Of a stretch of DNA of 64,000 nucleotides, positions 54,741 to 62,765 are shown in pieces (position 1 is the stretch's first letter; each line of letters starts with the position of its first letter). A model generated the notes under the pieces. That model did not search any database, had not been told where the DNA came from, and worked only from the letters and a program-made list of their open reading frames with translations. This DNA comes from Prevotella sp. Lineage in GTDB: Bacteria > Bacteroidota > Bacteroidia > Bacteroidales > Bacteroidaceae. The stretch covers positions 1 through 64,000 of the forward strand of contig JAEEQB010000020.1 in NCBI GenBank assembly GCA_016285075.1, written 5' to 3'. The position numbers and the translations under genes were made by a program.

Positions 54741-55862
54741 TTACTTGTCAATGATAACGATTCTACGTTCGGGCATATAGCGGACGAACAGCAGGGCATG
54801 GTTCTGCATTCCACCATTACCAATGCGGGTGAACTGTAGCGGAGTCTGTGCTGCCGGATAGCTCACAGTTCCTGCCTCACCTGTGAAATTTCTGCCGTAG
54901 CGTCGTAAGCCACGGAGGAAATACTGGGCATGGTCGAAGCCTGTAATGGCAAACCGTGGCAGAGACTGCTGCATGTCTTCATGGAAATTCCAACGGTACT
55001 TCTGTTCAATACGCTTGGTATTCGAGGTTAGCGGATTATAGAAATAGTTGGCTGGAATATGGACATCGTACTTGTAGAAATTGTCGGCCTGATGCTTGGT
55101 ATACATCATCCACTCCGTATAGCCCATGATCGTGATCTTCAAGTCAGGATACTGGGTACGCAATGTATTCATCTTGGCAAATGCCTGGATCATCTGCGGT
55201 GAGCGGGCAGTATTGAGCACCACCACATTGGGTTTCTCGCTGCTGAATGCCTTGGCAAACTGATCATCGGAAGAACGCAGACTGGTGAGGTTATACGCCA
55301 TGGAACGGTTATCCATGAAACGCCTCAGGGTGGTCGTGAACAATCCCTTGGTGCTCTCGCTGTCATGGCAGTCGATGATAATGGGGTGATAGTCCTTGAA
55401 AAGGTTCACAAAACGCAGCGCCACTGCCTCGGTATAGGTATTGTTGTTCTGGTAGACTTGGAAGATATTGCGGTTCTGATATACCTCTGGTGCATTGATA
55501 GAGAACGGTATCATGAGCTTGATGTTGTGCTTCTTGACAAAGTCCGACAAGGGCTTCACCTGATTGGAATAAAGAGGTCCAATAATCAGATCGCACTTGG
55601 CGGCTTCAGGATCTTTCAGCACAGTGTTGACGTTGGCGTTCTCTGCCAGGTTCCATGCCTTCACATCAATGCTCATACCCGTCATCTTCATGCTGTCGCA
55701 GGCCATGAGCACACCACGATAGTATTCCACCATGCGCCGTCCGTCTCCATTGTCATCATGCAAGGGTAGCATCACACCTATTCTAACTGTCTGTGCCAAC
55801 ATGTTAAGTGTAAACATGAGCATCAGCACAGTCATTGAAAAATATCTTAATATACGAACCAT
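54741..55862 (-). CDS. Periplasmic-binding-protein-like (type 1 fold) exported protein
   Basis: 373 residues. An N-terminal signal (MVRILRYFSMTVLMLMFTLN) is followed by VRIGVMLPLHDDNGDGRRMVEYYRG, KCDLIIGPLYSNQVKPL and NVVVLNTARSPQMIQAF, the layout of Peripla_BP_6-type proteins such as the LppC/LpoA group and ABC amino-acid receptors. No ABC transporter genes are adjacent. The start at 55862 is chosen because the in-frame ATG at 55892 lies inside the promoter element. First gene of a five-gene operon. Confidence 0.78.
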   Translation of the reverse strand: MVRILRYFSMTVLMLMFTLNMLAQTVRIGVMLPLHDDNGDGRRMVEYYRGVLMACDSMKMTGMSIDVKAWNLAENANVNTVLKDPEAAKCDLIIGPLYSNQVKPLSDFVKKHNIKLMIPFSINAPEVYQNRNIFQVYQNNNTYTEAVALRFVNLFKDYHPIIIDCHDSESTKGLFTTTLRRFMDNRSMAYNLTSLRSSDDQFAKAFSSEKPNVVVLNTARSPQMIQAFAKMNTLRTQYPDLKITIMGYTEWMMYTKHQADNFYKYDVHIPANYFYNPLTSNTKRIEQKYRWNFHEDMQQSLPRFAITGFDHAQYFLRGLRRYGRNFTGEAGTVSYPAAQTPLQFTRIGNGGMQNHALLFVRYMPERRIVIIDK

Positions 55863-55889
55863 AATTCTAAAAAAAAGCGTTTTCGGATG

Positions 55890-55897
55890 CAAAATTA
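55890..55897 (-). promoter_or_regulatory. -7 element of the five-gene minus-strand operon
   Basis: TAATTTTG on the minus strand, 28 bases before the ATG at 55862. Confidence 0.55.
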
Positions 55898-55930
55898 CAA
55901 AAAAAGCGTGGCTAAATCAAGATTTATCCG

Positions 55931-55938
55931 TAAATTTG
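55931..55938 (+). promoter_or_regulatory. -7 element of the CHU_C gene
   Basis: TAAATTTG, 20 bases before the ATG at 55958, divergent from the previous promoter. Confidence 0.55.
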
Positions 55939-55957
55939 CACGTTAAACCACATTAAA

Positions 55958-56665
55958 ATGAACATAAAACAGATAATTTGGCTGTCTTTTTGCACTTTTT
56001 TACCATTGATGGCCGCTGCAGAGGATGATATTCCTTTAGTCAAGCCTACCGCCTCGTATACCGATTCCAAGGGCGAACTGCAGGTAGTGACAAGCATTGA
56101 CGAAGGAGAGGCACCTCTGGAAGTAACTTTCCGTGCCAACCCTATGAACATGGGTACCCATACGCCTTCGTACGAATGGCATTTCCGCAAACAAAGCGAG
56201 AAAGAGCAGAATACCGACTTCCTGGTGCGTTATGAGGAAGAAACCACCTACCGCTTCGTAGAGTCCGGAACGTTTAACATCACGCTCATTTGCCGCCTTA
56301 CCGATACTGGCGACCTCGTTGACTCTACCACCATCGTTGTGGCAATCACCGAGAGCAAGCTGGTCTTCCCCAATGCATTCTCGCCTAACGGCGATGAAAT
56401 CAACGACAAGTTCCAGGCCAAGGAGCACAAAAGCCTGATTGAGTTCCATGCCTACATATTCAACCGCTGGGGACAGAAGCTCTTTGACTGGACTGACCCT
56501 GACGACGGATGGGACGGCAAGTTCAATGGATCTGACGTCAAGGATGGAGTCTACTTCCTGCTGGTAAAGGCCAAGGGTGCCGATGGCCATGTGTACAACA
56601 TACGCAAGGATGTCAACCTGCTGCGAGGATTTACGGCTGAAGGCACGTCAACTAATACTCGATAA
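55958..56665 (+). CDS. CHU_C-domain protein with type B T9SS sorting signal
   Basis: 235 residues. A signal peptide (MNIKQIIWLSFCTFLPLMAA) is followed by a PKD-like beta domain (about 30-130, YEWHFRKQSE, TYRFVESGTFNITLIC) and the gliding-motility C-terminal (CHU_C) domain: VFPNAFSPNGDEINDKF, IFNRWGQKLFDW, WDGKFNGSDVKDGVYFLLVKAKG. CHU_C domains direct proteins through the type IX secretion system. Usually they end much larger adhesins; here nearly the whole protein is the sorting module plus one small domain, and about 20 residues follow it. uvrA starts 10 bases after its stop. Confidence 0.85.
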   Translation: MNIKQIIWLSFCTFLPLMAAAEDDIPLVKPTASYTDSKGELQVVTSIDEGEAPLEVTFRANPMNMGTHTPSYEWHFRKQSEKEQNTDFLVRYEEETTYRFVESGTFNITLICRLTDTGDLVDSTTIVVAITESKLVFPNAFSPNGDEINDKFQAKEHKSLIEFHAYIFNRWGQKLFDWTDPDDGWDGKFNGSDVKDGVYFLLVKAKGADGHVYNIRKDVNLLRGFTAEGTSTNTR

Positions 56666-56675
56666 GTGCGGTTAC

Positions 56676-59546
56676 ATGAAAGAACAAGGCAAAATCAACG
56701 TATACGGCGCACGTGTACATAATCTGAAGAACATAGATGTCGAGATACCACGCCAGTCGCTTACCGTCATTACCGGGCTCAGCGGCAGCGGCAAGTCTTC
56801 ATTGGCCTTCGACACGCTCTTTGCCGAAGGACAACGACGTTACATAGAGACCTTTTCGGCCTATGCCCGTAATTTCCTAGGTGGCTTGGAACGTCCGGAT
56901 GTTGACAAGATAACCGGTCTGTCACCCGTCATAAGCATCGAGCAGAAAACCACCAACAAGAATCCTCGCTCCACAGTGGGCACCACAACCGAAATATACG
57001 ACTACCTGCGACTGCTCTATGCACGTGCAGGCAAGGCCTACAGCTACATGACAGGCGAGCCCATGGTGAAATATACGGAGGAAAAGGTGGTGGACATGAT
57101 TCAGGAGGACTATGCCGGCAGGAAAATCTTCATTCTTGCACCCGTAGTAAGGAGCCGAAAGGGACACTATCGTGAATTGTTCGAGCAGATGCGACGTAAG
57201 GGCTATCTCACCATGCGCGTTGACGGTGAGCTGCAGGAAATAGTACGTGGCATGAAAGTAGACCGCTACAAGAACCACAACATAGAGGTGGTTGTCGACA
57301 AGCTAAGCGTTCCGTCAACTCCCAGCGAGTCACCTGACGAACGCCTGAAGAAATCTGTCCATATAGCCATGAAACAAGGTGAAGGGCTCATCATGATTCT
57401 TGACAAGGACAGCGGAGCCGTGAAGCACTTCTCCAGCCGTCTCATGTGCCCAACCACCGGCATTAGCTATAGCGACCCTGCTCCAAACAATTTCTCTTTT
57501 AACTCGCCCCAAGGTGCCTGCCCCCATTGCAAAGGCCTGGGATTCATCAACGAGATTGATCTCGACAAAGTTATTCCCAATCGCAATCAGAGCATCTACG
57601 AAGGTGCAATCGTTCCTTTAGGGAAATACAAGTATCAAATGATTTTCTGGCAGATAGACGCCATCCTTAAGAAATACGATTGCACACTGAAGACACCCGT
57701 AAGCGATATTCCCGACGAGGCACTGAGCGAGGTTCTTTATGGATCACTCGACAATGTACGTATCGACAAGGAACTGGTTCACACCTCAAGCGACTACTTT
57801 GTTTCTTTCGATGGCATCATCAAATACTTGCGCCAGGTAATGGAGAACGACGAGTCCACCACAGGCCAGAAGTGGGCTGGACAGTTCCTTGCAGAAGTAC
57901 CATGTCCTGAGTGTCATGGCCAACGGCTGAACCGCGAAGCCCTCTCCTACCGTGTTGCCGACAAGAACATTGCCGAACTGTCCGACATGGACATTAGCGA
58001 GCTGCGTCAGTGGATTGAAGAGCTGGAGAACGGAAAAGTGGAACTTGACAAGCAGCAATACCAAATAGCCAAGGAGATTCTCAAAGAGATTCGCACACGC
58101 CTTGACTTCCTGCTAGAAGTGGGCCTCGACTATCTGTCTCTCAACCGTCCCTCAGCATCGCTTTCCGGAGGTGAGAGCCAGCGCATAAGACTGGCCACAC
58201 AGATAGGCTCACAACTGGTCAATGTACTCTATATACTCGATGAGCCTTCCATCGGGCTCCATCAACGCGACAATGAGCGTCTGATCCATTCGCTCAAGGA
58301 ACTGCGTGATCTGGGAAACACCGTCATCGTTGTAGAACACGACAGAGACATGATGCTCGCCGCCGACTGGATTATCGACATCGGGCCACGGGCAGGACGG
58401 AAAGGCGGAGAAGTGGTGTTCCAGGGCACACCGGCAGAACTGATGAAGTCTGACACTCTTACTGCACAGTACCTCAATGGAAAGAAGAGCATAGAAGGCG
58501 GAATGACCAATGCGGAAGGAAAAAAGAGGAACATAGAAGTGGGCTCATGCCACAGTCTCATTTTAAAAGGCTGTACAGGCAACAACCTCAAGCACATAGA
58601 CGTGGAGTTTCCCTTGGGCAAGCTTGTCCTCATTACAGGAGTCAGTGGGAGCGGCAAGTCCACACTTATCAATGAGACTCTCCAGCCTATTCTCTCGCAG
58701 CATTTCTACCGTTCGCTCAAAGCACCCAAGCCCTACGACAGCATTGAGGGAATGGAATTCATTGACAAGGTCGTCAATGTCGACCAGTCTCCCATCGGAC
58801 GCACACCACGTTCCAATCCTGCCACTTATACGGGTGTCTTCGCAGACATCCGCGCACTTTTTGTCAACCTGCCCGAGGCCAAGATACGCGGCTATAAGCC
58901 CGGACGTTTCTCGTTCAACGTCAAGGGAGGTCGTTGCGAGACCTGTGGAGGCAATGGCTACAAAACCATTGAGATGAATTTCCTGCCAGACATACAAGTG
59001 CCTTGTGAGGAGTGCCATGGCAAACGCTACAACCGCGAGACCCTAGAAGTGCGTTACAAAGGCAAATCCATTGCCGATGTGCTCGATATGACTATTAACC
59101 AGGCTGTGGAGTTCTTTGAAAACGTGCCCGACATCCTACGCAAAATCAAAACCATTCAGGACGTGGGCTTGGGATACATCAAACTAGGACAGCCATCCAC
59201 CACACTTTCAGGAGGCGAGAGCCAGCGCATAAAACTGGCTGCAGAACTGTCAAAACGTGACACGGGCAAGACCGTCTACATACTTGACGAACCTACTACG
59301 GGACTGCATTTCGAGGACATCCGTATCCTAATGGAGGTGCTTCGCCGACTGGTAGACAGAGGCAACACTGTCATTGTGATTGAGCACAACCTCGACGTGA
59401 TAGAACAGGCTGACTGGATCATTGACATGGGACCGGAGGGAGGACGACGAGGTGGAGAGGTTCTCACCACGGGAACGCCCTCACAAGTGTCTCGCAGTAA
59501 AAAAGGTTACACACCACGATACTTGAAATCATCACAGAAAAAATAG
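56676..59546 (+). CDS. uvrA: Excinuclease ABC subunit A
   Basis: 956 residues. Two ABC modules: Walker [17 protein letters not shown] near 33 and [15 protein letters not shown] near 650; signatures [17 protein letters not shown] and [16 protein letters not shown]. The second zinc module is intact ([10 protein letters not shown] ... [10 protein letters not shown]). The first is incomplete: the usual CPxCG reads CPTTG, while the partner CPHC is kept. UvrA finds bulky DNA lesions and loads UvrB. The start at 56676 ([20 protein letters not shown]) is standard; it lies 10 bases after the CHU_C gene. Confidence 0.96.
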   Translation: MKEQGKINVYGARVHNLKNIDVEIPRQSLTVITGLSGSGKSSLAFDTLFAEGQRRYIETFSAYARNFLGGLERPDVDKITGLSPVISIEQKTTNKNPRSTVGTTTEIYDYLRLLYARAGKAYSYMTGEPMVKYTEEKVVDMIQEDYAGRKIFILAPVVRSRKGHYRELFEQMRRKGYLTMRVDGELQEIVRGMKVDRYKNHNIEVVVDKLSVPSTPSESPDERLKKSVHIAMKQGEGLIMILDKDSGAVKHFSSRLMCPTTGISYSDPAPNNFSFNSPQGACPHCKGLGFINEIDLDKVIPNRNQSIYEGAIVPLGKYKYQMIFWQIDAILKKYDCTLKTPVSDIPDEALSEVLYGSLDNVRIDKELVHTSSDYFVSFDGIIKYLRQVMENDESTTGQKWAGQFLAEVPCPECHGQRLNREALSYRVADKNIAELSDMDISELRQWIEELENGKVELDKQQYQIAKEILKEIRTRLDFLLEVGLDYLSLNRPSASLSGGESQRIRLATQIGSQLVNVLYILDEPSIGLHQRDNERLIHSLKELRDLGNTVIVVEHDRDMMLAADWIIDIGPRAGRKGGEVVFQGTPAELMKSDTLTAQYLNGKKSIEGGMTNAEGKKRNIEVGSCHSLILKGCTGNNLKHIDVEFPLGKLVLITGVSGSGKSTLINETLQPILSQHFYRSLKAPKPYDSIEGMEFIDKVVNVDQSPIGRTPRSNPATYTGVFADIRALFVNLPEAKIRGYKPGRFSFNVKGGRCETCGGNGYKTIEMNFLPDIQVPCEECHGKRYNRETLEVRYKGKSIADVLDMTINQAVEFFENVPDILRKIKTIQDVGLGYIKLGQPSTTLSGGESQRIKLAAELSKRDTGKTVYILDEPTTGLHFEDIRILMEVLRRLVDRGNTVIVIEHNLDVIEQADWIIDMGPEGGRRGGEVLTTGTPSQVSRSKKGYTPRYLKSSQKK

Positions 59547-59549
59547 GTA

Positions 59550-59665
59550 GAATAGAGTCCCAACTCGTTGATGAATGTCATTGTCTGGGTTGCGCCAAGG
59601 GTGTCGCATTTCGCAACTCCCTTATCCTTAGCATCAACATGCTTGCTTAAAACCAGGGTCCTGAA
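59550..59665 (-). pseudogene. BRO-N/phage antirepressor remnant
   Basis: On the minus strand one frame reads KHVDAKDKGVAKCDTLGATQ then TMTFINELGLYS, which matches the middle of the BRO-N domain of phage and plasmid antirepressors (xxVDxxDKGVxK...GGxQxMTFINESGLYS). The frame has a stop just upstream (59668-59666) and no start, and it runs into the 3' end of uvrA. It is a short relic of prophage or conjugative-element DNA inserted behind uvrA. Confidence 0.55.
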
Positions 59666-59791
59666 TCAGGGGCGGTGAGTTGGTATTCTTCGTCTATGGG
59701 GGCTCTACCCGTACTCTCCCTGCACTTGCAAACGTGCCAACGTGCCATTTCGATTTTTTGTATTCATGGAATAGGATGAAGGGAAGGTGAA

Positions 59792-59856
59792 GAATCAAGG
59801 GGACAGGTTTTTGAAGTGAATTCATGAATTCATTCAAAAACCTGTCCCCTTGATTC
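59792..59856. repeat. Long REP-like palindrome, copy 1
   Basis: Perfect 24-bp arms (59792-59815 and 59833-59856, beginning GAATCAAGGGGACAGG) enclose a 17-base loop that itself contains two TGAATTCA palindromes. A near-identical copy in the opposite orientation lies at 61801-61861. Confidence 0.9.
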
Positions 59857-59866
59857 CAGCAAAGTC

Positions 59867-60475
59867 ATGATTCACGACGCCCGGCAAGGTGATCCGCTGG
59901 CATCAGGTGTAGTATGGCTCATTGGCAATCCCGTGGGCGGGGTCAGTGGGAAGTATACCTTCGGTAACAAGCAGAACATCCGCCTGCTGTCCTTCGACGA
60001 ACCAGACGGTCAGCGCTATGCCGTGCTGATGGTGTGGGAACAACAGATCAAGCAGGACCAGCAGGCAGGCAACATCTGGATGATGAACGGCACCGTCTAC
60101 GAGATCACGGCAAAGAAGTATGGTAAAATGCCTTTCCTGCTGCCCTATACCGAAAAGCAGGAGATAAAGGCAAATCTCAAAGACTATACGGCCCTTGCCG
60201 CCCCACAGACCTACGACGAGCTGCTGGCCAAGGTGAAGCAAACCTGCCAAATCTATGACCGTGAGACATCAGGTGGCAAGACTGCTGCCGTCGTGGTACT
60301 CCACAAGATGTGTGACGGCTATCCCCACAAGCTGACCCGCGATCAGTACAACACGCTCATCGGCATCCTCAGCCCATATGCCGAGAAAACCGCAGAGCAG
60401 AAACACAAGGAAATGTTTGGCTACACCTGCTACACACTTTACCAAAAGAGTGAGCATTATCAGGATAATCCATAA
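59867..60475 (+). CDS. Protein of unknown function, possibly 5'-truncated
   Basis: 202 residues, soluble, no signal peptide. No family is recognised. The N-terminus (MIHDARQGDPLASGVVWLIG) starts 10 bases after the palindrome at 59792-59856 and enters a folded-looking region (GKYTFGNKQNIRLLSFDEPDGQRYAVLMVW) at once, so earlier residues may be missing. The second half is helical and charged. There is no -7 promoter element in the 10-base gap; one could lie in or before the palindrome. It is the first of four plus-strand genes between the two palindromes. Confidence 0.5.
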   Translation: MIHDARQGDPLASGVVWLIGNPVGGVSGKYTFGNKQNIRLLSFDEPDGQRYAVLMVWEQQIKQDQQAGNIWMMNGTVYEITAKKYGKMPFLLPYTEKQEIKANLKDYTALAAPQTYDELLAKVKQTCQIYDRETSGGKTAAVVVLHKMCDGYPHKLTRDQYNTLIGILSPYAEKTAEQKHKEMFGYTCYTLYQKSEHYQDNP

Positions 60476-60503
60476 GGAGTGAATCGTTAAATTTATTGAA
60501 AAA

Positions 60504-60519
60504 CGATAAACTTTTATCG
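60504..60519. promoter_or_regulatory. Candidate operator of the DUF2975/XRE unit
   Basis: CGATAAActTTTATCG: perfect 7-base arms with a 2-base centre, ending 6 bases before the -33 element of the promoter at 60526-60557. A natural candidate for the binding site of the XRE protein encoded at 61572, as inference. Confidence 0.45.
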
Positions 60520-60525
60520 ATTTTA

Positions 60526-60557
60526 TTTGGTTGATACTGAAAAAAGATATACTTTTG
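60526..60557 (+). promoter_or_regulatory. Promoter of the DUF2975/XRE unit
   Basis: TTTG at 60526-60529 and TACTTTTG at 60550-60557, spacer 20, followed 44 bases later by the first start codon. Full match to the Bacteroidota consensus. Confidence 0.7.
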
Positions 60558-60600
60558 CATATCGAAATTCAATAAATAAACCAAATAAAACAATAAAAGT

Positions 60601-61083
60601 ATGGAAATAAAGAAGTTTTTTAGCAAGGGTGAGAACCTGGTTGGCATGGGTTTTTTGCTGCTTTTGGCAGCTTATGTGGGTTGGCTAATGTATCGCGACG
60701 TCAATAGAATGCAAGAGGCCACCACGAACTATGACTATTACCAAAACCTTATCTATCTAATAGAGAATATTGCCAGAACCTATTTCTTCTGCATATTCCT
60801 GCTGATGGTATTCCTGACTTATATTCATAAACAGTACACCAAGTGGTGCGTCCGTCTGTTTTATCTGTTAGGCATTTCGGCATTGTTGTATTTCGGTTGG
60901 GCTGGCATCTTCTGCAAAAACGTGTATAATCAGATTGAGCCCCAGTACCTCGAGAATTATCCCAGAATGATTCACACGTTGTACACGGGTCCTCTCAATT
61001 GGATGATCATTGGCTACTTCTTTACTCCCAAAATTCTGAAGGATGCCCAGAAACTGAAGGAGGAACAGGAACTGACAGTATAA
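60601..61083 (+). CDS. DUF2975-like four-helix membrane protein
   Basis: 160 residues with four hydrophobic segments (about 14-32, 52-75, 88-105 and 130-145). The C-terminus KLKEEQELTV is the usual end of DUF2975 proteins, small membrane proteins nearly always paired with a YozG-like XRE regulator. Function is unknown in the family. It is separated by 18 bases from a second, related membrane protein, and the XRE gene follows, so the three form an operon behind the promoter at 60526. Confidence 0.75.
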   Translation: MEIKKFFSKGENLVGMGFLLLLAAYVGWLMYRDVNRMQEATTNYDYYQNLIYLIENIARTYFFCIFLLMVFLTYIHKQYTKWCVRLFYLLGISALLYFGWAGIFCKNVYNQIEPQYLENYPRMIHTLYTGPLNWMIIGYFFTPKILKDAQKLKEEQELTV

Positions 61084-61101
61084 TAATAAAGGAATAAGAA
61101 T

Positions 61102-61566
61102 ATGAAAAAGAGACTGAATATTTTCTGTGTTTTGATGTTGCTGCTGATGGCAACAATGGTGGTGATGACATTCGTTACGGGTGCCGATGCCTTTCAGGAG
61201 GGTTGGAACAAAGGTAGAGATGTATTGCCAGCCAACACCTGGCTTGCGTTACTGGAATTCTTTGCAGAAATGTTAGCCATAGTAGCTGCCCTCGTGTCGT
61301 TTATCAGCTTCATCCGCTTTATCCTGAATGTGAATCGCAACGAGGTGTTCGTTTGGGAGAATGTAAACCTGCTCCGCCTCACTGGTGTGGGATTGCTCAT
61401 TATGGCACTCATCGTCTCTGCCGATGAATACTTTACTGGTACTAGCCTGATAGAGGTATACGATAACTATTTCGACATACTGATATTCTGTGTGTTCAAC
61501 CTGATTGTTGCCGAGGCATTTGCCGTAGGACTAAAGTTGAAAGAAGAACAGGATTTAACCATCTGA
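61102..61566 (+). CDS. DUF2975 family membrane protein
   Basis: 154 residues with four hydrophobic segments (about 5-26, 45-68, 92-108 and 125-145). It ends LKLKEEQDLTI, the DUF2975 hallmark, and shares layout and C-terminus with the protein encoded just upstream, suggesting an old duplication and perhaps a hetero-oligomer. The XRE gene starts 5 bases after its stop. Confidence 0.8.
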   Translation: MKKRLNIFCVLMLLLMATMVVMTFVTGADAFQEGWNKGRDVLPANTWLALLEFFAEMLAIVAALVSFISFIRFILNVNRNEVFVWENVNLLRLTGVGLLIMALIVSADEYFTGTSLIEVYDNYFDILIFCVFNLIVAEAFAVGLKLKEEQDLTI

Positions 61567-61571
61567 AGCTT

Positions 61572-61781
61572 ATGGGACGAATTATAGTAAATCTTGACGT
61601 AGAAATGGCTAAGCGCAAAATGTCGCTCAGCGAGTTGGCAGAGAAGGTCGGCCTGACTTTGGCCAATCTGTCAATCCTGAAAACGGGCAAGGCCAAGGCC
61701 GTGCGCTTCACCACCCTCGAGGCCATCTGTCGCGAACTAGGCTGTCAGCCTGGCGATATTTTAGAATATAGGGACGAATAA
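61572..61781 (+). CDS. XRE-family regulator, YozG-like
   Basis: 69 residues, essentially one helix-turn-helix domain (RKMSLSELAEKVGLTLANLS, then FTTLEAICRELGCQPGDILEY). This is the compact Cro/C1 type that accompanies DUF2975 membrane proteins. It probably controls its own operon. It is the last gene before the second palindrome. Confidence 0.88.
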   Translation: MGRIIVNLDVEMAKRKMSLSELAEKVGLTLANLSILKTGKAKAVRFTTLEAICRELGCQPGDILEYRDE

Positions 61782-61800
61782 CCATTTAAACCAATTGGTG

Positions 61801-61861
61801 TCAAGGGGACAGGTTTTTGAATGAATTCAGTGAATTCACTTCAAACAACCTGTCCCCTTGA
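61801..61861. repeat. Long REP-like palindrome, copy 2
   Basis: Arms 61801-61821 and 61840-61861 (one mismatch) around a loop with two TGAATTCA-like sites. It matches the reverse complement of copy 1, so the two copies face each other across 59.86-61.80 kb. Confidence 0.9.
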
Positions 61862-61900
61862 TACCGTCAACCTGTTCAGTGCACTGTTTATTTTTAGTGG

Positions 61901-61936
61901 ACGCAGTTACACTGTTACGCAGTTACGCAGTTGCAT
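61901..61936 (+). repeat. 8-bp tandem array, left arm of an inverted pair
   Basis: Four copies of ACGCAGTT, the second degenerate (61901-61932). Positions 61914-61936 are the perfect 23-base inverted copy of 62088-62110. Confidence 0.9.
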
Positions 61937-61974
61937 AAGGTGTAATTGGGCTGTGACTTTGGAAAGAAAGAAAA

Positions 61975-62056
61975 GTTTTATATTATATATATAATATATT
62001 ATATATATAATATAATATAAATATAATATAATATAAATATAATATAATATAAATAT
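61975..62056. repeat. AT-rich tract with TATAATAT repeats
   Basis: About 80 bases of almost pure A/T made of TATATAATAT and AATATAATATAA units, placed between the two inverted 8-bp arrays. Confidence 0.9.
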
Positions 62057-62087
62057 CCATTAGAAAAATGGAACTTCGCCGACGGTA

Positions 62088-62131
62088 ATGCAACTGCGTA
62101 ACTGCGTAACTGCGTAACTGCGTAACTGCGT
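62088..62131 (+). repeat. 8-bp tandem array, right arm of an inverted pair
   Basis: Five perfect copies of AACTGCGT (62092-62131). Inverted partner of the array at 61901-61936. Confidence 0.9.
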
Positions 62132-62346
62132 CGCTCGACCTTTGGTCGCTTGCCTAAGCAAGAACTGCGTGAAAGCACACGTTTCCCGAAATCTCAACAT
62201 TTGACTTCGTCGAATTCCTCCTTGCAAGGCATAGTTCAAAACAAGTAAATTTGTTTGGCTCTGCTCTTGCTTCGTTCGTCATTTTAACATTTCAAATAAA
62301 TCTGAGATAAATGAAAGAAATGCTTGTTTTGCACCTGGATTTTTTG

Positions 62347-62354
62347 TACCTTTG
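62347..62354 (+). promoter_or_regulatory. -7 element giving a long HU leader
   Basis: TACCTTTG, 411 bases before the HU start codon, with no other good element closer. The transcript would carry a structured leader of about 400 bases. Confidence 0.5.
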
Positions 62355-62765
62355 CAATGCATTTGGAGATGCATAGCGAGTGAAGGCTGCGGCTCAGCAT
62401 AGCTCGAGCGGGCTCGGCTCTGCATTCGCTCTTGCACTTCACTTGTCACGTCAATGAAGATGAGAATCTGCGCCCCTACGAGAGAAAATTTTCTCGTCCA
62501 CGGGAGAGATAAAAAGACTCGTTAATGGGCGCGGATGGCAGTCGGATTTGACAAGGAAGATGGAAGCGGGAGATGTAAGAGGTAAGAGGTAAGAGGTGAG
62601 ATGTAAGGCGCCACAGCGAACCGAAAACCTTGACAGTCTGCACCCGCCAGACCAAAACCTTTAGTATTAACCATGAAAGACACGAGTAAGCGAATGCAGA
62701 CCAAGCTCGCTTGAAGTCTGCTGAGCGCAAGTGTTTTTCGCTGAAAACAAAAACACAAGACAGTT

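Larger units (their letters stand above)
59547..59866. other. Gene-free region after uvrA
   Basis: Holds the BRO-N remnant and the first copy of the long palindrome (59792-59856). Between them, 59670-59790, nothing was recognised. Confidence 0.5.
61782..62765. other. Roughly 1 kb non-coding block before the HU gene
   Basis: Contains the second palindrome, the inverted 8-bp arrays around the AT-rich tract, a -7 element at 62347-62354, a long imperfect hairpin (GAGTGAAG near 62379 with CTTCACT near 62436), a palindrome around AAAATTTT at 62478-62497, and three copies of a 7-bp repeat TAAGAGG near 62577-62597. No convincing gene is present. Confidence 0.65.

Noticed and set aside
55890..55892. 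ATG at 55892 as the start of the periplasmic-binding-like protein
   Set aside because: It falls within the -7 promoter element, so it cannot be on the main transcript.
61975..62056. AT-rich tract with flanking repeats as chromosomal origin
   Set aside because: No DnaA box (TTATCCACA type), no dnaA, dnaN or other origin neighbours were seen, and the repeats are simple 8-mers.
62671..62712. 13-codon frame upstream of HU as a leader peptide gene
   Set aside because: Too short and without supporting signal; likely chance.
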